A stretch of 64,000 bases of DNA from Amycolatopsis sp. 2-15. Lineage in GTDB: Bacteria > Actinomycetota > Actinomycetes > Mycobacteriales > Pseudonocardiaceae. How positions within the stretch are numbered: the stretch's first letter is position 1; the number at the start of each line of letters is the position of its first letter. The DNA lies in the NCBI RefSeq assembly GCF_030285625.1, contig NZ_CP127294.1, positions 2,924,001-2,988,000 on the forward strand. The letters are read 5' to 3'. The translations under genes and the position numbers were made by a program. Below are positions 35,644 through 46,333 of the stretch, in pieces. A model generated the notes under the pieces. The model worked only from the letters and a program-made list of their open reading frames with translations. It made no database searches and was not told the DNA's origin.

Positions 35644-36645
35644 TCAGAGCCGGTCCGCGTCCACGATCGCTTTTGTGAAGTCCGAAGGCGCTTCCTGGGG
35701 GACGTTGTGGCCGATGCCGGGCAGGACGCGGTGGTCGTACTTGCCCGTGAACTGCTTGCGGTAGCCCGAGCCGTCGGCGGCGGTGCCGTCGAAGTCGCTG
35801 GCGACGGTGATGGTGGGCAGGGCGATGGTGGGGCTCTGCTGCAGCTTCGCTTCGAGCCGGTCGTACTGCGGTTCGCCGTGGGCGAGGCCCAGGCGCCAGC
35901 GGTAGTTGTGGACCACGATGGCCACGTGGTCCGGGTTGGTGAACGAACTGGGCGGTGCGCTGGTAGGTCGCGTCGTCGAAGTGCCACTTCGGGGAGACGG
36001 TCTGCCAGATCAGCTTGTTGAACTCGTCGGTGTTGCGCGTGTAGCCGAGCACGCCGCGTTCGGTCGAGAAGTAGTACTGGTACCACCAGCCGAGCTCGGC
36101 GGCGGGCGGCAGCGGGTCACGCTGCGTCTTCACGTTGGTGATGAGGTACCCGCTCACGAGCATCAGCGCCTTGCACCGTTGCGGCCACAGCGCGGCCACC
36201 GCGCCGGCCGTGCGGGAGCCCCAGTCGAAGCCGCCGATCACGGCACGGCCGATCTTCAGCGCGTCCATCAGCGCGATGACATCGGCGGCGACCGCGGACT
36301 GCTGGGCGTTGCGGAACGTCGAACCCGAGCGGAACGTGGTGGTCCCGTAGCCGCGCAAGTACGGCACGATCACGCGGTAACCCCGCGCCGCCAGCGCGGG
36401 CGCGACGTCGACGTAGCTGTGGATGTCGTAGGGCCACCCGTGCAGCAGGAGCACGACCGGTCCGTTCGCGGGCCGGCCTCCGCGTAGCCGATGTTCAGCA
36501 CACCCGCCCGCACCTGCTTCAGCGGGCCGAACGACGTGTGCGTGCCAACCCCAGCAGCCGCGACCGCCGGAGCAGCGGCACCCACGACCGAGGCCGTCGC
36601 CACCCCGGCGGCGAGCACCTGCGAAAACTGTCTCCTGCTGATCAT
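35644..36645 (-). pseudogene. Tat-signal alpha/beta hydrolase with two frameshifts
   Basis: The gene starts at 36645 with MISRRQFSQVLAAGVATASV, a twin-arginine signal. Near 36475 the frame shifts by one base: NIGYAEAGP continues as NGPVVLLLHGWPYDIHSYVD. The middle part is intact (IGGFDWGSRTAGAVAALWP is the nucleophile elbow with Asp). Near 35945 a second shift joins YQRTA to SFTNPDHVAIVVHNYRWRLG, ending at GIGHNVPQEAPSDFTKAIVD. The complete product would be an exported epoxide-hydrolase/haloperoxidase-like enzyme of about 330 residues. As written, no active protein can be made. Sequencing error is possible but two lesions favour decay. Confidence 0.8.
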
Positions 36646-36742
36646 CCGAAGCCACTCCCGAAGTCGAAACCCTCTACCGCGCTCGAACGGTAGGCAGTGG
36701 CGGGGTGACTTCGCGCCCGTCAGGTGACGCCGTAGGTGTACG

Positions 36743-37256
36743 TCATCCCTCGCGGCGCAGCGCGGCACTCAGCTCGCCCCGGGCGCTGATGCCGAGCTTC
36801 GGGAAGATCCGGTGCAGGTGCGTGCTCACGGTCCGGTGCGACAGGTACAGCCGCTGCCCGATCTCCCGGTTCGTCAGGCCCTCCGCGGCCAGCTGCGCGA
36901 TGTTCAGCTCGTGCGCCGTGAGGTCACCGAGCGCGTCCGGCTCGCGGTCCGGCGTCGCTTCGCCCGCGGCGCGCAGCTCGCGAGCGGCCCGATCGCTGGA
37001 CGCCGTGACGCCCAGCGCGTCGAACGTTTCCCGTGCCGCCCGCAGGACCGGCCGCGACTCCGCCGCCCGGCGATGCCGGCGCCCGATGCCACGCCCGTCG
37101 TCCGGGTTCGGTCAGCGTCGCGGCCAATGCGTGATGCGCGGAGCGACGCGCGGCGGGTGTCGCTGAGCGGACGATGGCGGCGCGGGTCAGCGCGTGCCGG
37201 AACGTCACGGTCGTCGCGTCCACCTCGACCAGCCCCGCGGCGAGTAGCCGGAGCCG
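36743..37256 (-). pseudogene. LuxR-family (LAL type) regulator remnant
   Basis: Starting near 37256 the minus strand reads LRLLAAGLVEVDATTVTFRH, the end of the ATPase region of a large LuxR regulator. It continues to about RRAWHRAPASPG, where it shifts frame and jumps to AARETFDALGVTASSDRAAR and the C-terminal helix-turn-helix (LTNREIGQRLYLSHRTVSTH, then LHRIFPKLGISARGELSAAL) with a stop at 36743. The N-terminal P-loop ATPase and most of the TPR region are missing. This is a decayed gene with at least one internal deletion, fused upstream to an epoxide-hydrolase fragment. Confidence 0.8.
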
Positions 37257-38110
37257 CGGGTGTACAGGGCATTCAGCGAGTCGAACGCCGCACGCTCCTC
37301 AGTGGACATACCCGCCGGTGCGGGCCCGCCGTCGGTGAGGATCTTCGCGATCTCCGGCGGCACGGTCGCGGGCATGTTCACGTGGATGCCCAGCAGGCCG
37401 GCGGGCTTCTGCGCGGCGAGCACGTCGGAGACGACCGAACCCCAGTCGCCGCCTTGTGAGACGTACTCGTGGTAGCCCAGGCGTTTCATCAGGACGTCCC
37501 ACGCTCGCGCGATCCGCGCTGGGCCCCAGCCCGTCGCCGTCGGTTTGCCGGAGAAGCCGTAACCGGGCATCGAGGGGATGACTACGTGGAACGCGTCGGC
37601 TGCGCTGCCGCCGTGGCGCGTCGGGTCGGTCAGGGGGCCGATGACCTTGAGCATTTCGAGGATCGAGCCGGCCAGCCGTGGGTGATGACGATCGGCAGCG
37701 CGTTCTCGTGCTTCGAGCGGATGTGCAGGAAGTGGATGTCGAGGCCGTCGATTTCCGTGGCGAACGGGGGAGGGAATTGAGCTTCGCCTCGACTTTGCGC
37801 CAGTCGTAGCGGGTGGTCCAGTACTTGACGAGGTTCTGGACGCGTTGGAGCTGAAGGCCTTGCGAATCGTCGGTGACGGTCTCCCGGGTCGGCCATCGCG
37901 TGGCGCGCAGCCGGTCGCGGAGGTCGGTGAGGTCGCGTTGTGGCACGTTGCCGCGGAAGCGGCGGATCGCGCTGGGTCCGGCTGTGGTGCTCCCCAATGC
38001 GTTCGCAGGCGCCGACAGCAGCGTCGACGCACTGGCCGCGACGGCCCGCGCCCCCGCCGACGTGGCGAGGAATCTACGCGGGAATGCTCGGACGTGTTCT
38101 CGGACATCAC
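37244..38110 (-). pseudogene. Epoxide hydrolase remnant, frameshifted and 3'-truncated
   Basis: An N-terminal EHN domain (IRRFRGNVPQRDLTDLRDRL, LQLQRVQNLVKYWTTRYDW) shifts frame near 37790 to EIDGLDIHFLHIRSKHENAL and ITHGWPA, and shifts again near 37670 to SILEMLKVIGPLTDPTRHGG and the nucleophile region YVSQGGDWGSVVSDVLAAQK. Similarity ends at LNALYTRGSGY, about 100 residues before the normal end, where the LuxR remnant begins. The 5' end (arginine pair in FPRRFLATSAG) is also out of frame with the only good ATG. At least three lesions plus truncation make this a clear pseudogene. Confidence 0.8.
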
Positions 38111-38304
38111 TGGTTCTCCTCGGCGGGAAAGAATGCGGCCTGGACAGCCGTTTCCGACGCTCGCCGTTCTTGATCATCGCGGCCAGCGCCCGCGTCCCGC
38201 CTCGAAAAGATGGCGATTGCCGTTGCTTTCCTGGCGTTTTTCGTGGGTGAGTATTACGGAGTTCTTGCCCGGCGCCGAGCCGTCACCGGCGCCGGGCAAG
38301 AGTC

Positions 38305-41300
38305 TCAGATCAATCCGAGCTGCGACAGATCCGCCGCGTACTTCCGGATCAGCTCCGCCGTCACGTGCGGGATGTCCTTGTCCGCGCCGATACCGGCGTC
38401 CTGCACCGCCGAGCGGAAGTGCTCGGTCGGAATGCCGGCGCCGTCGACCGGTTCGGCCGGCGCGGAGAACGCGTGCAGCAGCGGCAGCAACGAGTGCTGC
38501 TTCTGCTTCTCCGGCAACCCGCGGATGGCCGTCTCGAAGCGGGTGAACCACTCGGCGTAGTCGTCGATGCGCTTGATCGGATATCCGGCCGACACGAGCC
38601 AGCCGACGTAGGTGTCGAGGGAGACGCCGTCTTCGTGGGGGTTGAGGACGTTGTAGGTGCGGTAGCCCTCGGTCTCCTGGGTGCCGAGGGTGGTGATGGC
38701 CTCGGCGGTGAAGTCGGCGGGCAGGCCGTCGTAGTGGGCGGGCGCGCTGGTCCGGTAGAACGATCCGGGCGCGATGCCCGTGACGATGAGGGACAGCAGC
38801 AGCCGCGTGAACATGTCCGGCACGTTGAGCTGGCCGGAGTACCGGCTGTGCGCCAGGATCATGTCGGAGCGGAAGGTGGCGACGGGCAGGCCGAAGGCGT
38901 CGTTGGCCTCGCGCAGCAGCACCTCGCCGGCCCACTTGCTGGTGGCGTAGCCGTTGGCGTAACCGTCGTCGAGCACGCGCACGGGGCTCGTCACGCGGAT
39001 GTCCGACACCTCGTCGGCCGAGGACGCCTGCTCGGCGATCACGGCCACTGTGGACAGATACGTGATCGGCTTCATCCGTGCGGTCAACGCCATTCGGATC
39101 AGCTCCGCGGTGCCCACCACGTTGGGGCCGAACAGCTGGTCGTACGGCAGCACGTGGTTCACCAGCGCGGCCGGGTGCACGATGAGGTCGACGGTGTCGG
39201 CCAGCCGTCGCCAGGTCGCCTCGTCGAGGCCGAGGTCCGGCTCGCCGATGTCGCCCGCCAGCACCTCCAGGTGGTCGGCGGCCAGATCGCGGAAGTGTCG
39301 CAGCAGCTTGGCGTCACCGCTGTCGAACGCGTCCTCCAGCCGCTTGCGCGCGGCGTCGGCGGAGCTGCCGCGGACGATGCAGATGAGCCGGCCACCCGAT
39401 TCGGCCAGGCGTTCCAGCCACTCCAGGCACAGGAACCGGCCGAGGTACCCGTTGGCGCCGGTCAGCAACACCGTGCCGACGGTGCCCGCCGGGCGCGCCA
39501 GCGTCGACGCGCCGTCCAGGGTGGCGGCGTCGAGGAACTTGTCCAGCGTGAGCTCGTCGGCGCGGGCCTCGGTGCTGCCCGCGCCGTGGACCTTGGCGAA
39601 GGAGGGCCGCTTGGCGCCCGACTCGCGCGCGTCCTCGATGTACGACGCGAGCTTGCGCAGGTCGGTCGCCGGGCTGATGACCACACCGACCGGCACCTCG
39701 ACGTCGAAGATCTCCCGCAGCAAGTTGGAGAACGTCAGCGCCGACAGCGAGTCGCCACCCAGCTCCACGAAGTGCGCCTCGGGGCTCAGCTCGCCCGAAG
39801 ACGCGCCGAGCAGCGCTTGCGCCGCCCGCACGACCGTGTCGAACACCGGCTGCGAACGCCCGACCTGCCGCAGTTCGCGCAGCTCGCTCGACTCGCGCTC
39901 GGCGATCTCGCGGTAGAGCTGTTCGAGCCGCTCGCCGTAGTGCTCCTTGAGCTTCGGCCGCGACAGCTTGCGGATTCCTGTGAGCAGCCCGTTTTCAGGG
40001 CTGAACGGCTCGGTCTCCACGAGGAAGTCACGCGGGATCTCGTACGAGTTGAGGTCGGACTCCTTCGCGATGCTCTGCAGCGATTCGCTCAGCTGCACCT
40101 TGAGCTTTTGCCCGTCACCGAACGCTTCCAAGGCCTCCGGCGTCGGCACGATCACCGCGAGCAGGTACGCGCGCTCACTGCTGCCGTAGAGGTAGATCTG
40201 CCGGATCGCCGGCGCGGCCGCGAACTCGGCCTCCAACCGCGACACGGCCACGAACTCACCCTGCGACAGCTTCAGCACGTTCTTGCGCCGGTCGAGGTAG
40301 AACAGGGTGTCCGGTGCGGTCTCGACCATGATGTCGCCGGTGCGGTAGTAGCCGTCCTCGTCGAACACCTCGGCCGTGGCGTCGGGGCGCTTGTAGTAGC
40401 CGGGCACCAGGCTGGTCGCCTTGATCAGCAGCTCCCCCCTCGGGTGCGGGGAATCGGTGGAGAAGTAGCCGAGCTCCGGGACGTCGTCGAGCTTGTAGTC
40501 GAGCACCTGCGGGCGGGTCGGCTTGTGGTCGAACAGCACGATGCCGGCCTCGGTGGATCCGTAACCGTCGTGCAGTTCGAGACCGAGCACCGACTCGATG
40601 AAGGCCTGCATCTCCGCCGACAGGGGGGCGGAACCGGAACCGGCCCAGACCATCCGCCCGCCCAGGAAGCTCGTGCGCAGGTCGAGCTTGACCTCGGCTT
40701 CCAGCTCGGCCGAGTAGCCGGCGCCGAGCGCGCGGCGGTCGAGCTCGCTCTGGTAGTGGTGGAAGATCATTTCGCAGATGCGCGGCACCATCACCATCTG
40801 GGTGGGGCGCGTCAGTGCGATGTCCTCGAACAAGGTGGACAGGTCGCTCTTCGCGGCGAAGTGGACGGTACCGCCCTCGGCCAGGGTGTCGACGAGCAAG
40901 GCACGGCCCATCACGTGGCTGAGCGGCATGAAGTTGAGGTCCACCAACGCGAACGAGGGTCGTTCGGGGAAGAACCCGTGCCACAGGTTCGCGATGAGCC
41001 GGTCGGTGTACATCGCGCCCTTGGGCGTGCCCGTGCTGCCCGAGGTGTAGATGAGCAGCGACAGACGATCCGGGTCCGCGGCAGGAGCCGGCGCGGGCGC
41101 CGTGGTGGCGCCGCGTTCGAGTACCGCGCTCAGCGGCTCGACGCCGATCGGGCTGTCGGCCGAGGCGAGCCGCGCCTTGGCGGCCTCGAACTTCTCGCGC
41201 TCGGTATCGACGTCGGAGTGGTAGTCGAACACCAGCACGCGCTGCACGGTCGTGCTGTCGAGCACGAGGTCGACGGCGGTCTCGAGGTTGTCCACATTGG

Positions 41301-41805
41301 CCGCGAGGAGCTTCGGCCCGGTCTCGGTGACGATCGGTTTGAGCGTGCCCGCCGTCGCGCCGGCCTGCAGCGGCACCGACACCACCTCGGCGCGGACGCA
41401 GGCGAGGTCGATGATCGCGTACTCGGTGCTCGTGAAGCCGAGCGTGGCCACGAAGTCACCGGCTGCCAGAGGGGTATCGGCGTGGTGGGTCCACTCGCCC
41501 GCGATGGCGCCCGCGCGCCGCCATGCTTCGCCGTAGGTCACCGTGTCGAACCGCGGCAGCAGCCGGCGCGTGGTGCGGTCCGTCGCCGGATCGGTCACCG
41601 CCTCCGTGGCCCGTTCGGCGAAAGCGGCGCGGTCCGCGTACCCCGTCATCACCGTTTCGATCAGCTCGACCAGCGACAGCCCCGGTCGTCGGATCGCGTC
41701 GGCGACCCCCGCGTCCGGGGCCGCGTCCCGCAGTGGGGGCTCAGCCCTCAGTAGCTCCTCGACGCGGTGCTCGGTACTGGTGATCTCGGTCGGCGGGGTC
41801 GCCAA
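38305..41805 (-). CDS. car: Carboxylic acid reductase (CAR)
   Basis: 1166 residues with a TTG start preceded by GGGAGGG. Adenylation domain about 30-640 ([38 protein letters not shown]), a carrier domain about 655-735 with the phosphopantetheine serine in [10 protein letters not shown], and an NADPH reductase domain about 750-1166 ([20 protein letters not shown], with YATSKWAGE as the Tyr-x-x-x-Lys). CARs reduce aromatic and fatty acids to aldehydes using ATP and NADPH after modification by a phosphopantetheinyl transferase, which is not encoded in this window. It is monocistronic. Full length and domain order are standard. Confidence 0.95.
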   Translation of the reverse strand: MATPPTEITSTEHRVEELLRAEPPLRDAAPDAGVADAIRRPGLSLVELIETVMTGYADRAAFAERATEAVTDPATDRTTRRLLPRFDTVTYGEAWRRAGAIAGEWTHHADTPLAAGDFVATLGFTSTEYAIIDLACVRAEVVSVPLQAGATAGTLKPIVTETGPKLLAANVDNLETAVDLVLDSTTVQRVLVFDYHSDVDTEREKFEAAKARLASADSPIGVEPLSAVLERGATTAPAPAPAADPDRLSLLIYTSGSTGTPKGAMYTDRLIANLWHGFFPERPSFALVDLNFMPLSHVMGRALLVDTLAEGGTVHFAAKSDLSTLFEDIALTRPTQMVMVPRICEMIFHHYQSELDRRALGAGYSAELEAEVKLDLRTSFLGGRMVWAGSGSAPLSAEMQAFIESVLGLELHDGYGSTEAGIVLFDHKPTRPQVLDYKLDDVPELGYFSTDSPHPRGELLIKATSLVPGYYKRPDATAEVFDEDGYYRTGDIMVETAPDTLFYLDRRKNVLKLSQGEFVAVSRLEAEFAAAPAIRQIYLYGSSERAYLLAVIVPTPEALEAFGDGQKLKVQLSESLQSIAKESDLNSYEIPRDFLVETEPFSPENGLLTGIRKLSRPKLKEHYGERLEQLYREIAERESSELRELRQVGRSQPVFDTVVRAAQALLGASSGELSPEAHFVELGGDSLSALTFSNLLREIFDVEVPVGVVISPATDLRKLASYIEDARESGAKRPSFAKVHGAGSTEARADELTLDKFLDAATLDGASTLARPAGTVGTVLLTGANGYLGRFLCLEWLERLAESGGRLICIVRGSSADAARKRLEDAFDSGDAKLLRHFRDLAADHLEVLAGDIGEPDLGLDEATWRRLADTVDLIVHPAALVNHVLPYDQLFGPNVVGTAELIRMALTARMKPITYLSTVAVIAEQASSADEVSDIRVTSPVRVLDDGYANGYATSKWAGEVLLREANDAFGLPVATFRSDMILAHSRYSGQLNVPDMFTRLLLSLIVTGIAPGSFYRTSAPAHYDGLPADFTAEAITTLGTQETEGYRTYNVLNPHEDGVSLDTYVGWLVSAGYPIKRIDDYAEWFTRFETAIRGLPEKQKQHSLLPLLHAFSAPAEPVDGAGIPTEHFRSAVQDAGIGADKDIPHVTAELIRKYAADLSQLGLI

Positions 41806-42041
41806 TGCTCAGCCCTCCCTGGGTCGGCGTTCGTCCAGCGGGAGGCGCCGTTGGCTCCTTTTGGGCTAGTTGTTTGCGTCCCCTAAGTTTACTGATCGTG
41901 GTCGGGTGGACACCCGGTTGTGTTTGTGATCATGAACGCGTTGTGGCGTCTCGATCACGCCTGGTAGGAAAACGGTCAATGGGCAACAGGAGTCACACGT
42001 ACCCCGAGATTCTCTGACGCGGACGAACTACGCAACGGGGA
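41806..42041. promoter_or_regulatory. CAR upstream region
   Basis: 236 bp between the CAR start and the methyltransferase stop, both minus strand. It should contain the CAR promoter. No hairpin or operator was recognised. Confidence 0.3.
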
Positions 42042-42896
42042 TCAGGAGGGATTTCCGTTGCGCAGGAAGAAGTACGCGTAGCGCTCGTCCAGCTCGTTCT
42101 TCGGGACGAGGTGGACGGCGAGCGGCTGCAGGCCGCAGCGGGTGGTGGTCTGCCAGAACGCGTCGATGCCGTACGTGGTCATCTCGGCCAGCCCCGTGCG
42201 GTAGGCGCGGCGGCGAGGCCCGGTGTGCCACGAGCCGGGGTCGTACTTGATCTGGATCATCGCCAGGCCGCCGGGAGTCAGCAGCTGCCGGGCGATGCGC
42301 AGCAGGCGTTCGCCGTACTCCGGGGTGGGGATGAGCTCGAAGACGTAGCAGGAGAAGAAGACGTCGACCAACCCGCCGGCGGCATCGAGCGCTTCTTCCG
42401 GATTCGCGACGTCGATCGCGACCGGCCGGAATGGGGTGTCACACGCGGCTCTCACTTGGCGCTCGCATTCCTGCAGCGTTTCCGCCGCGATGTCGACGCC
42501 GATGAATTCTTCCGCGCGCGGAGCGAAGTGGATCGCGTTCGCGCCACCACCGCAGCCCCATTCCAGAACGCGGTGCCACGGGCCGGTGAAGCCCGCCATC
42601 CGGGCGCCCGCGTCGAACAGGTCGAGGTGCTCGTGGCCGAGGCGCGACCACAGATCGCTGCCCTGGAACACGGACGCGTCGCGCCAATGTGCGTTGGCCT
42701 GCCAGCGATCCCCGCTCGGCCGGCGCCAGTACGTCTGAGAGTCGGCGGAGATCCGCGACTCCGGCTGGCGGGCGCCGACGGTCGCGAGCACACGCTGTGC
42801 GAGCTCTTCGGCACTCGCCGCCACCCGTTTCGCGTTGGCCGCGGAAACGTGGTTCAGCAGGTTCCGGAAGTTGGCCGGTTTCTGTCTTTCGGGCAT
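42042..42896 (-). CDS. Class I SAM-dependent methyltransferase
   Basis: 284 residues. The SAM-binding motif I is HRVLEWGCGGGANAIHFAPR at about 108-127, motif II EEFIGVDIAAETLQE and motif IV VDVFFSCYVFELIPTPEYGE; the C-terminal AYFFLRNGNPS strand closes the fold. An N-terminal helical extension of about 100 residues includes SQTYWRRPSGDRWQANAHWR. Such enzymes often act on sugars or natural products. The acceptor is unknown. It lies between CAR and LCP genes with no obvious operon partner. Confidence 0.8.
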   Translation of the reverse strand: MPERQKPANFRNLLNHVSAANAKRVAASAEELAQRVLATVGARQPESRISADSQTYWRRPSGDRWQANAHWRDASVFQGSDLWSRLGHEHLDLFDAGARMAGFTGPWHRVLEWGCGGGANAIHFAPRAEEFIGVDIAAETLQECERQVRAACDTPFRPVAIDVANPEEALDAAGGLVDVFFSCYVFELIPTPEYGERLLRIARQLLTPGGLAMIQIKYDPGSWHTGPRRRAYRTGLAEMTTYGIDAFWQTTTRCGLQPLAVHLVPKNELDERYAYFFLRNGNPS

Positions 42897-43030
42897 GGCG
42901 GGGAACCCTTTTCGCCGTCGTTTCGGTTCACTCGCTCAGTCCGAAACCACCCAGCAGGCGTTACCGAAGTGCCCGAAATAAAAGCGAATTCCCAGAATGC
43001 CCAAAAACGATTTATCGGGACGAAAAGGAC

Positions 43031-44512
43031 TCAGTTCACGCAGGGGACGCCGTCGCCGGTGATCGGCGGCGGGGCCTGCGCGGGCGCGGGGCTCACGAAC
43101 GCCGCCGGGTGCACCTGCGGCGCGCCGCCGGTGCTCGACGAGCCGCTGGAGTCCTCGTAGTCCTTGCCAAGGAACACGCGGAAGTGGTCCTTGTCCAGCG
43201 AGGAGTCGGGGCTCACCGCGATGCCGCCGAGTGTCTTCGCGATCTGCGTCGCCTCGGTCTTCTGGCTGTGGCCGTAGAAGACGATCGACATCTTGCGGGT
43301 GGTCGCGTTGGCCACCGTGCCCTTGCCGTAGCCGGCCGCCGCGAGCTTGTCGGCCACGTTCGCGGCCAGGCCACTGGTGTCCGACGCGTTGCGCACGTCC
43401 ACGGTGTACTGGCTCAGGCTGGAGTCGCCCGGCGCGGCGGGCGCGTTCGACGAAGACGTCGCCGGCGTGCCCAGCTGCTGGCGCACGAACTGCTGCACCT
43501 GGTCGGGATCCACCTCCACCGCGTCGCCATCCGACGGCGTCTTGAGCGAGATGTTCACGACCGGCACGGTGACGAACTTCAGCGCGCCCGCGCTCATGCC
43601 GTGCAGCTGCTGCGCGAACCCGACGATGTCCCAGCCGGAGTCGACCACCACGGCCTTCTTCACGGCCGTGATCAGGTTGTCCAGCTTGCCCGGGTCGGCG
43701 AGCGTGCCGGCCGACAGGATCGTCTTGGCCATGCTCGCCATGAACACCTGCTGGCGCTTGATGCGGTCGAGGTCGCCGTTGGGCAGCCCGTGGCGCTGAC
43801 GCACGAACTGCAGCGCCTTCGCGCCGCCGACGCTCTGCGGGCCCGCCGCGAAGTTGGCGCCCGAGTAGGAGTCGTGCACGGCCTTGCTCAGGCAAACCGG
43901 CACGCCGCCGACGGCTTCGCTCAGGTAGTAGAACCCGGCGAGGTTCACGGCGGCGTAGTGCGTGATGGTGAGGCCGGTGAACTGCTGCACGGTGTCGATC
44001 GCCGTCTTCGCGCCGGCCTGCGCGGAGTCCGTCTCCACCTGCGCCCCGGACTCACCCTGCGCGACCAGCTTGTTCTTCTCCGCGACGAGGCCGTAGGTGT
44101 ACGCGGAGTTGATCTTGTGCTTGCCGTAGCCGCCGGCAACTTGCACGTAGGAGTCACGCGGGATGGAGATCGCGGTCGCCTGGCCGCCACCCGCGGGGAT
44201 GTGGATGACGATCATGGTGTCGGTCGTGTCGCCACCGTCGTCGGCGCCGCCCGCGTGCAGCTGCGAGAGCACGTCGGCGGGCAGCGGGTTGCCCTGTGCG
44301 TCGGTGCGCGTGTCGAGGCCGACCATGAGGATGTTCTGCTCGCCCAGCGGCGGCTGGTCAGCTCCGGTGATCACATCGGCCCTGGTCAGGCCGTCGGTGA
44401 GTGACTGCAGGGTCGACCATGCGTAGCCGGTGCCGCCCAGTACGAGCAGGGACACGACCACGACCACGACTTGGGCCGCGCGCAGCGGACCGGAGGCCTT
44501 GGTGCGACGCAT
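43031..44512 (-). CDS. LytR-CpsA-Psr family cell-wall glycopolymer ligase
   Basis: 493 residues. One N-terminal transmembrane helix (about 14-32), then the LCP domain (about 55-330) with NILMVGLDTRTDAQGNP, TDTMIVIHIPAGGGQATAIS, PRDSYVQVAGGYGKHKINSA and RQRHGLPNGDLDRIKRQQVF containing the conserved Asp/Arg residues that bind polyprenyl pyrophosphate. A LytR_C domain follows at about 375-460. In actinomycetes these enzymes attach arabinogalactan or teichoic-type polymers to peptidoglycan at the outer membrane face. Monocistronic. Confidence 0.95.
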   Translation of the reverse strand: MRRTKASGPLRAAQVVVVVVSLLVLGGTGYAWSTLQSLTDGLTRADVITGADQPPLGEQNILMVGLDTRTDAQGNPLPADVLSQLHAGGADDGGDTTDTMIVIHIPAGGGQATAISIPRDSYVQVAGGYGKHKINSAYTYGLVAEKNKLVAQGESGAQVETDSAQAGAKTAIDTVQQFTGLTITHYAAVNLAGFYYLSEAVGGVPVCLSKAVHDSYSGANFAAGPQSVGGAKALQFVRQRHGLPNGDLDRIKRQQVFMASMAKTILSAGTLADPGKLDNLITAVKKAVVVDSGWDIVGFAQQLHGMSAGALKFVTVPVVNISLKTPSDGDAVEVDPDQVQQFVRQQLGTPATSSSNAPAAPGDSSLSQYTVDVRNASDTSGLAANVADKLAAAGYGKGTVANATTRKMSIVFYGHSQKTEATQIAKTLGGIAVSPDSSLDKDHFRVFLGKDYEDSSGSSSTGGAPQVHPAAFVSPAPAQAPPPITGDGVPCVN

Positions 44513-44715
44513 CAGGGCTCCTCTTCTGCAGTTTCTCCGGCATCCCGGGGCCCGACGCCATCCGGTGCTCGAAATGCCAACGGTAGCGGCCCCGTTTCCG
44601 GCCTCGGCCGGGGGGCGTTTTCGATGTCGTTACGGGAGTGGGCAAGACCGGACAAAGGTCTGTGCCGGTGTGATTATTCGGGGTTGGCGCAGAGTGTTCA
44701 CGCGGACACGCGAAA

Positions 44716-44753
44716 TCGCCGCCGCGGGGACGCTGGGTCCCGCACGGCGGCGA
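44716..44753 (-). terminator. Hairpin terminator of the acyl-CoA ligase operon
   Basis: GC-rich stem (44716-44730 with 44738-44753, one bulge) with a 7-nt loop, 20 bp beyond the ligase stop. Confidence 0.65.
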
Positions 44754-44772
44754 AGTGCCCGGTGGGTGCCGC

Positions 44773-46317
44773 TCAGCGGAGCAGCTGTGCCTTGACGTCC
44801 GTCTTCAGCACTTTGCCCACCTTCGACCGCGGGAGGTCGGGCCAGATCTGCACGACCTTCGGGGTTTTGACGCTGCCGAGCAGTTCCTTCACGACGGCGC
44901 GGAGCTCGTCCTCGGATGCCGACCGTCCACTGTGGAGCTGCACGACCGCGGTGACCTGTTCGCCCCACTTCTCGTGCGGCAGACCGACCACAGCGCAGTC
45001 CTGCACGGCCGGGTGCGTCATCAGGGCCTGCTCGACTTCGGCGGAGTACACGTTGAAACCGCCCGTGATGATCATGTCCTTGGCGCGGTCGACGATGTGG
45101 AGGTACCCCTCGTCGTCGAGGTAACCGATGTCGCCGGTGTGGTGCCAGCCGTAGCGGCTGACGTCCTCGGTCGCGGCGGGGTTCTTGTAGTAGCCCGGCA
45201 TCACGAGCGGTCCGCGCACCACGATCTCGCCGCGCGCGCCGGGCGGCAGCAGGGATCCGTTGTCGGACATGATGGCCACGCGGGTGAGCGGCGTGGGCCG
45301 GCCCGCGGAGGTGAAGCGTTCGCGGGCGAGGGAACCGTCGGCGTGGAAGTGCTCGGCCGGCGCCAGAGTCGAGATCATCATGGGTGCTTCGCTCTGGCCG
45401 AAGAGCTGGCCCAGCACCGGGCCGATGCGCGTGATCGCCTCCTCGAGCCGCGCCGCCGACATCGGAGCCGCGCCGTACCACAGGCAGTCCAGCGAACTGA
45501 AGTCCGTTGTGGACAGCCCAGGGTGGTCCAGGAGCAAGTAGATGAGTGTCGGCGGCAGGAACGTGTGCGTGATGCGGTGCCGTTGCACCAGCGCCAGGAA
45601 CTCGCCCAGATCCGGCTTCGGCATCACGACGATCTCGCCGCCCAGCATCAGCACCGGGAAACACAGCACGCCCGCCGCGTGCGTCAGCGGCGCCAACGCG
45701 AGGTACCGCGGCCGCGGCGAGAACGGGTAGCTCATGAGCGTCAACGCCGACATCGTCTCGACGTTGTGCCCGGTCAGCATCACACCCTTCGGCCGGCCGG
45801 TGGTGCCGCCAGTGCCGACGAGCAGCGCCACGTCGTCGGGCGGCGCCACCTCGAACGGTGCCGCCTCGAGCCCGCCGAGCCACTCCGGCAACGACACCGC
45901 GCCCGGCATCGGACCGTCCAGGCACACCACCGTTTTCACCGCCGGCAGGTCCGCCACGATGCGAGAGACGAGCGGCGCGAAGGAAGACTGCACCAGCAAG
46001 CACGTGCAGTCGAACAGGTCGAGCAGCTCCCTGTTCTCGGCCGCCTCGTTGCGCGGGTTGACCGGGCACCAGACCGCCCCTGCGCGGCTGATGCCGAAGA
46101 CGCAACCGAACGCAACCGGGTCGTTCCCCGAGAGGATCGCGACCTTGTCGCCCGGCCGCACGCCCGAGCGCGCCAGCGCCCGCGCGACCCGCCAGGAGAG
46201 TTCCTGGACCTCGCCGTAGCTCAGCGAAACGCCATCCTTCGCTGGGCCGCCGTAGGTCAAGCACGGCGCCGAAGGGCCCAGCGAGGCGCCCTTGTCGAGG
46301 TAGTCGATCAACCGCAC
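44773..46317 (-). CDS. AMP-dependent acyl-CoA synthetase/ligase
   Basis: 514 residues, GTG start with GGGGAG upstream. ANL-superfamily motifs: LLVGTGGTTGRPKGVMLTGH (P-loop), GQSEAPMMIST (A5-like), WHHTGDIGYLDDEGYLHIVD and the C-terminal PRSKVGKVLKTDVKAQL lysine. It activates a carboxylic acid as its CoA thioester. It is the third gene of a TetR-controlled operon with an SDR and a saccharopine-dehydrogenase-like reductase. The substrate is unknown; a fatty or alicyclic acid is plausible. Confidence 0.93.
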   Translation of the reverse strand: MRLIDYLDKGASLGPSAPCLTYGGPAKDGVSLSYGEVQELSWRVARALARSGVRPGDKVAILSGNDPVAFGCVFGISRAGAVWCPVNPRNEAAENRELLDLFDCTCLLVQSSFAPLVSRIVADLPAVKTVVCLDGPMPGAVSLPEWLGGLEAAPFEVAPPDDVALLVGTGGTTGRPKGVMLTGHNVETMSALTLMSYPFSPRPRYLALAPLTHAAGVLCFPVLMLGGEIVVMPKPDLGEFLALVQRHRITHTFLPPTLIYLLLDHPGLSTTDFSSLDCLWYGAAPMSAARLEEAITRIGPVLGQLFGQSEAPMMISTLAPAEHFHADGSLARERFTSAGRPTPLTRVAIMSDNGSLLPPGARGEIVVRGPLVMPGYYKNPAATEDVSRYGWHHTGDIGYLDDEGYLHIVDRAKDMIITGGFNVYSAEVEQALMTHPAVQDCAVVGLPHEKWGEQVTAVVQLHSGRSASEDELRAVVKELLGSVKTPKVVQIWPDLPRSKVGKVLKTDVKAQLLR

Positions 46318-46333
46318 CGCTCGTCTCCCCGGC

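Noticed and set aside
38365..41754. 1129-codon open frame antisense to the CAR gene
   Set aside because: Shadow frame caused by GC-rich codon bias; no protein family features, while the sense strand encodes a full CAR.
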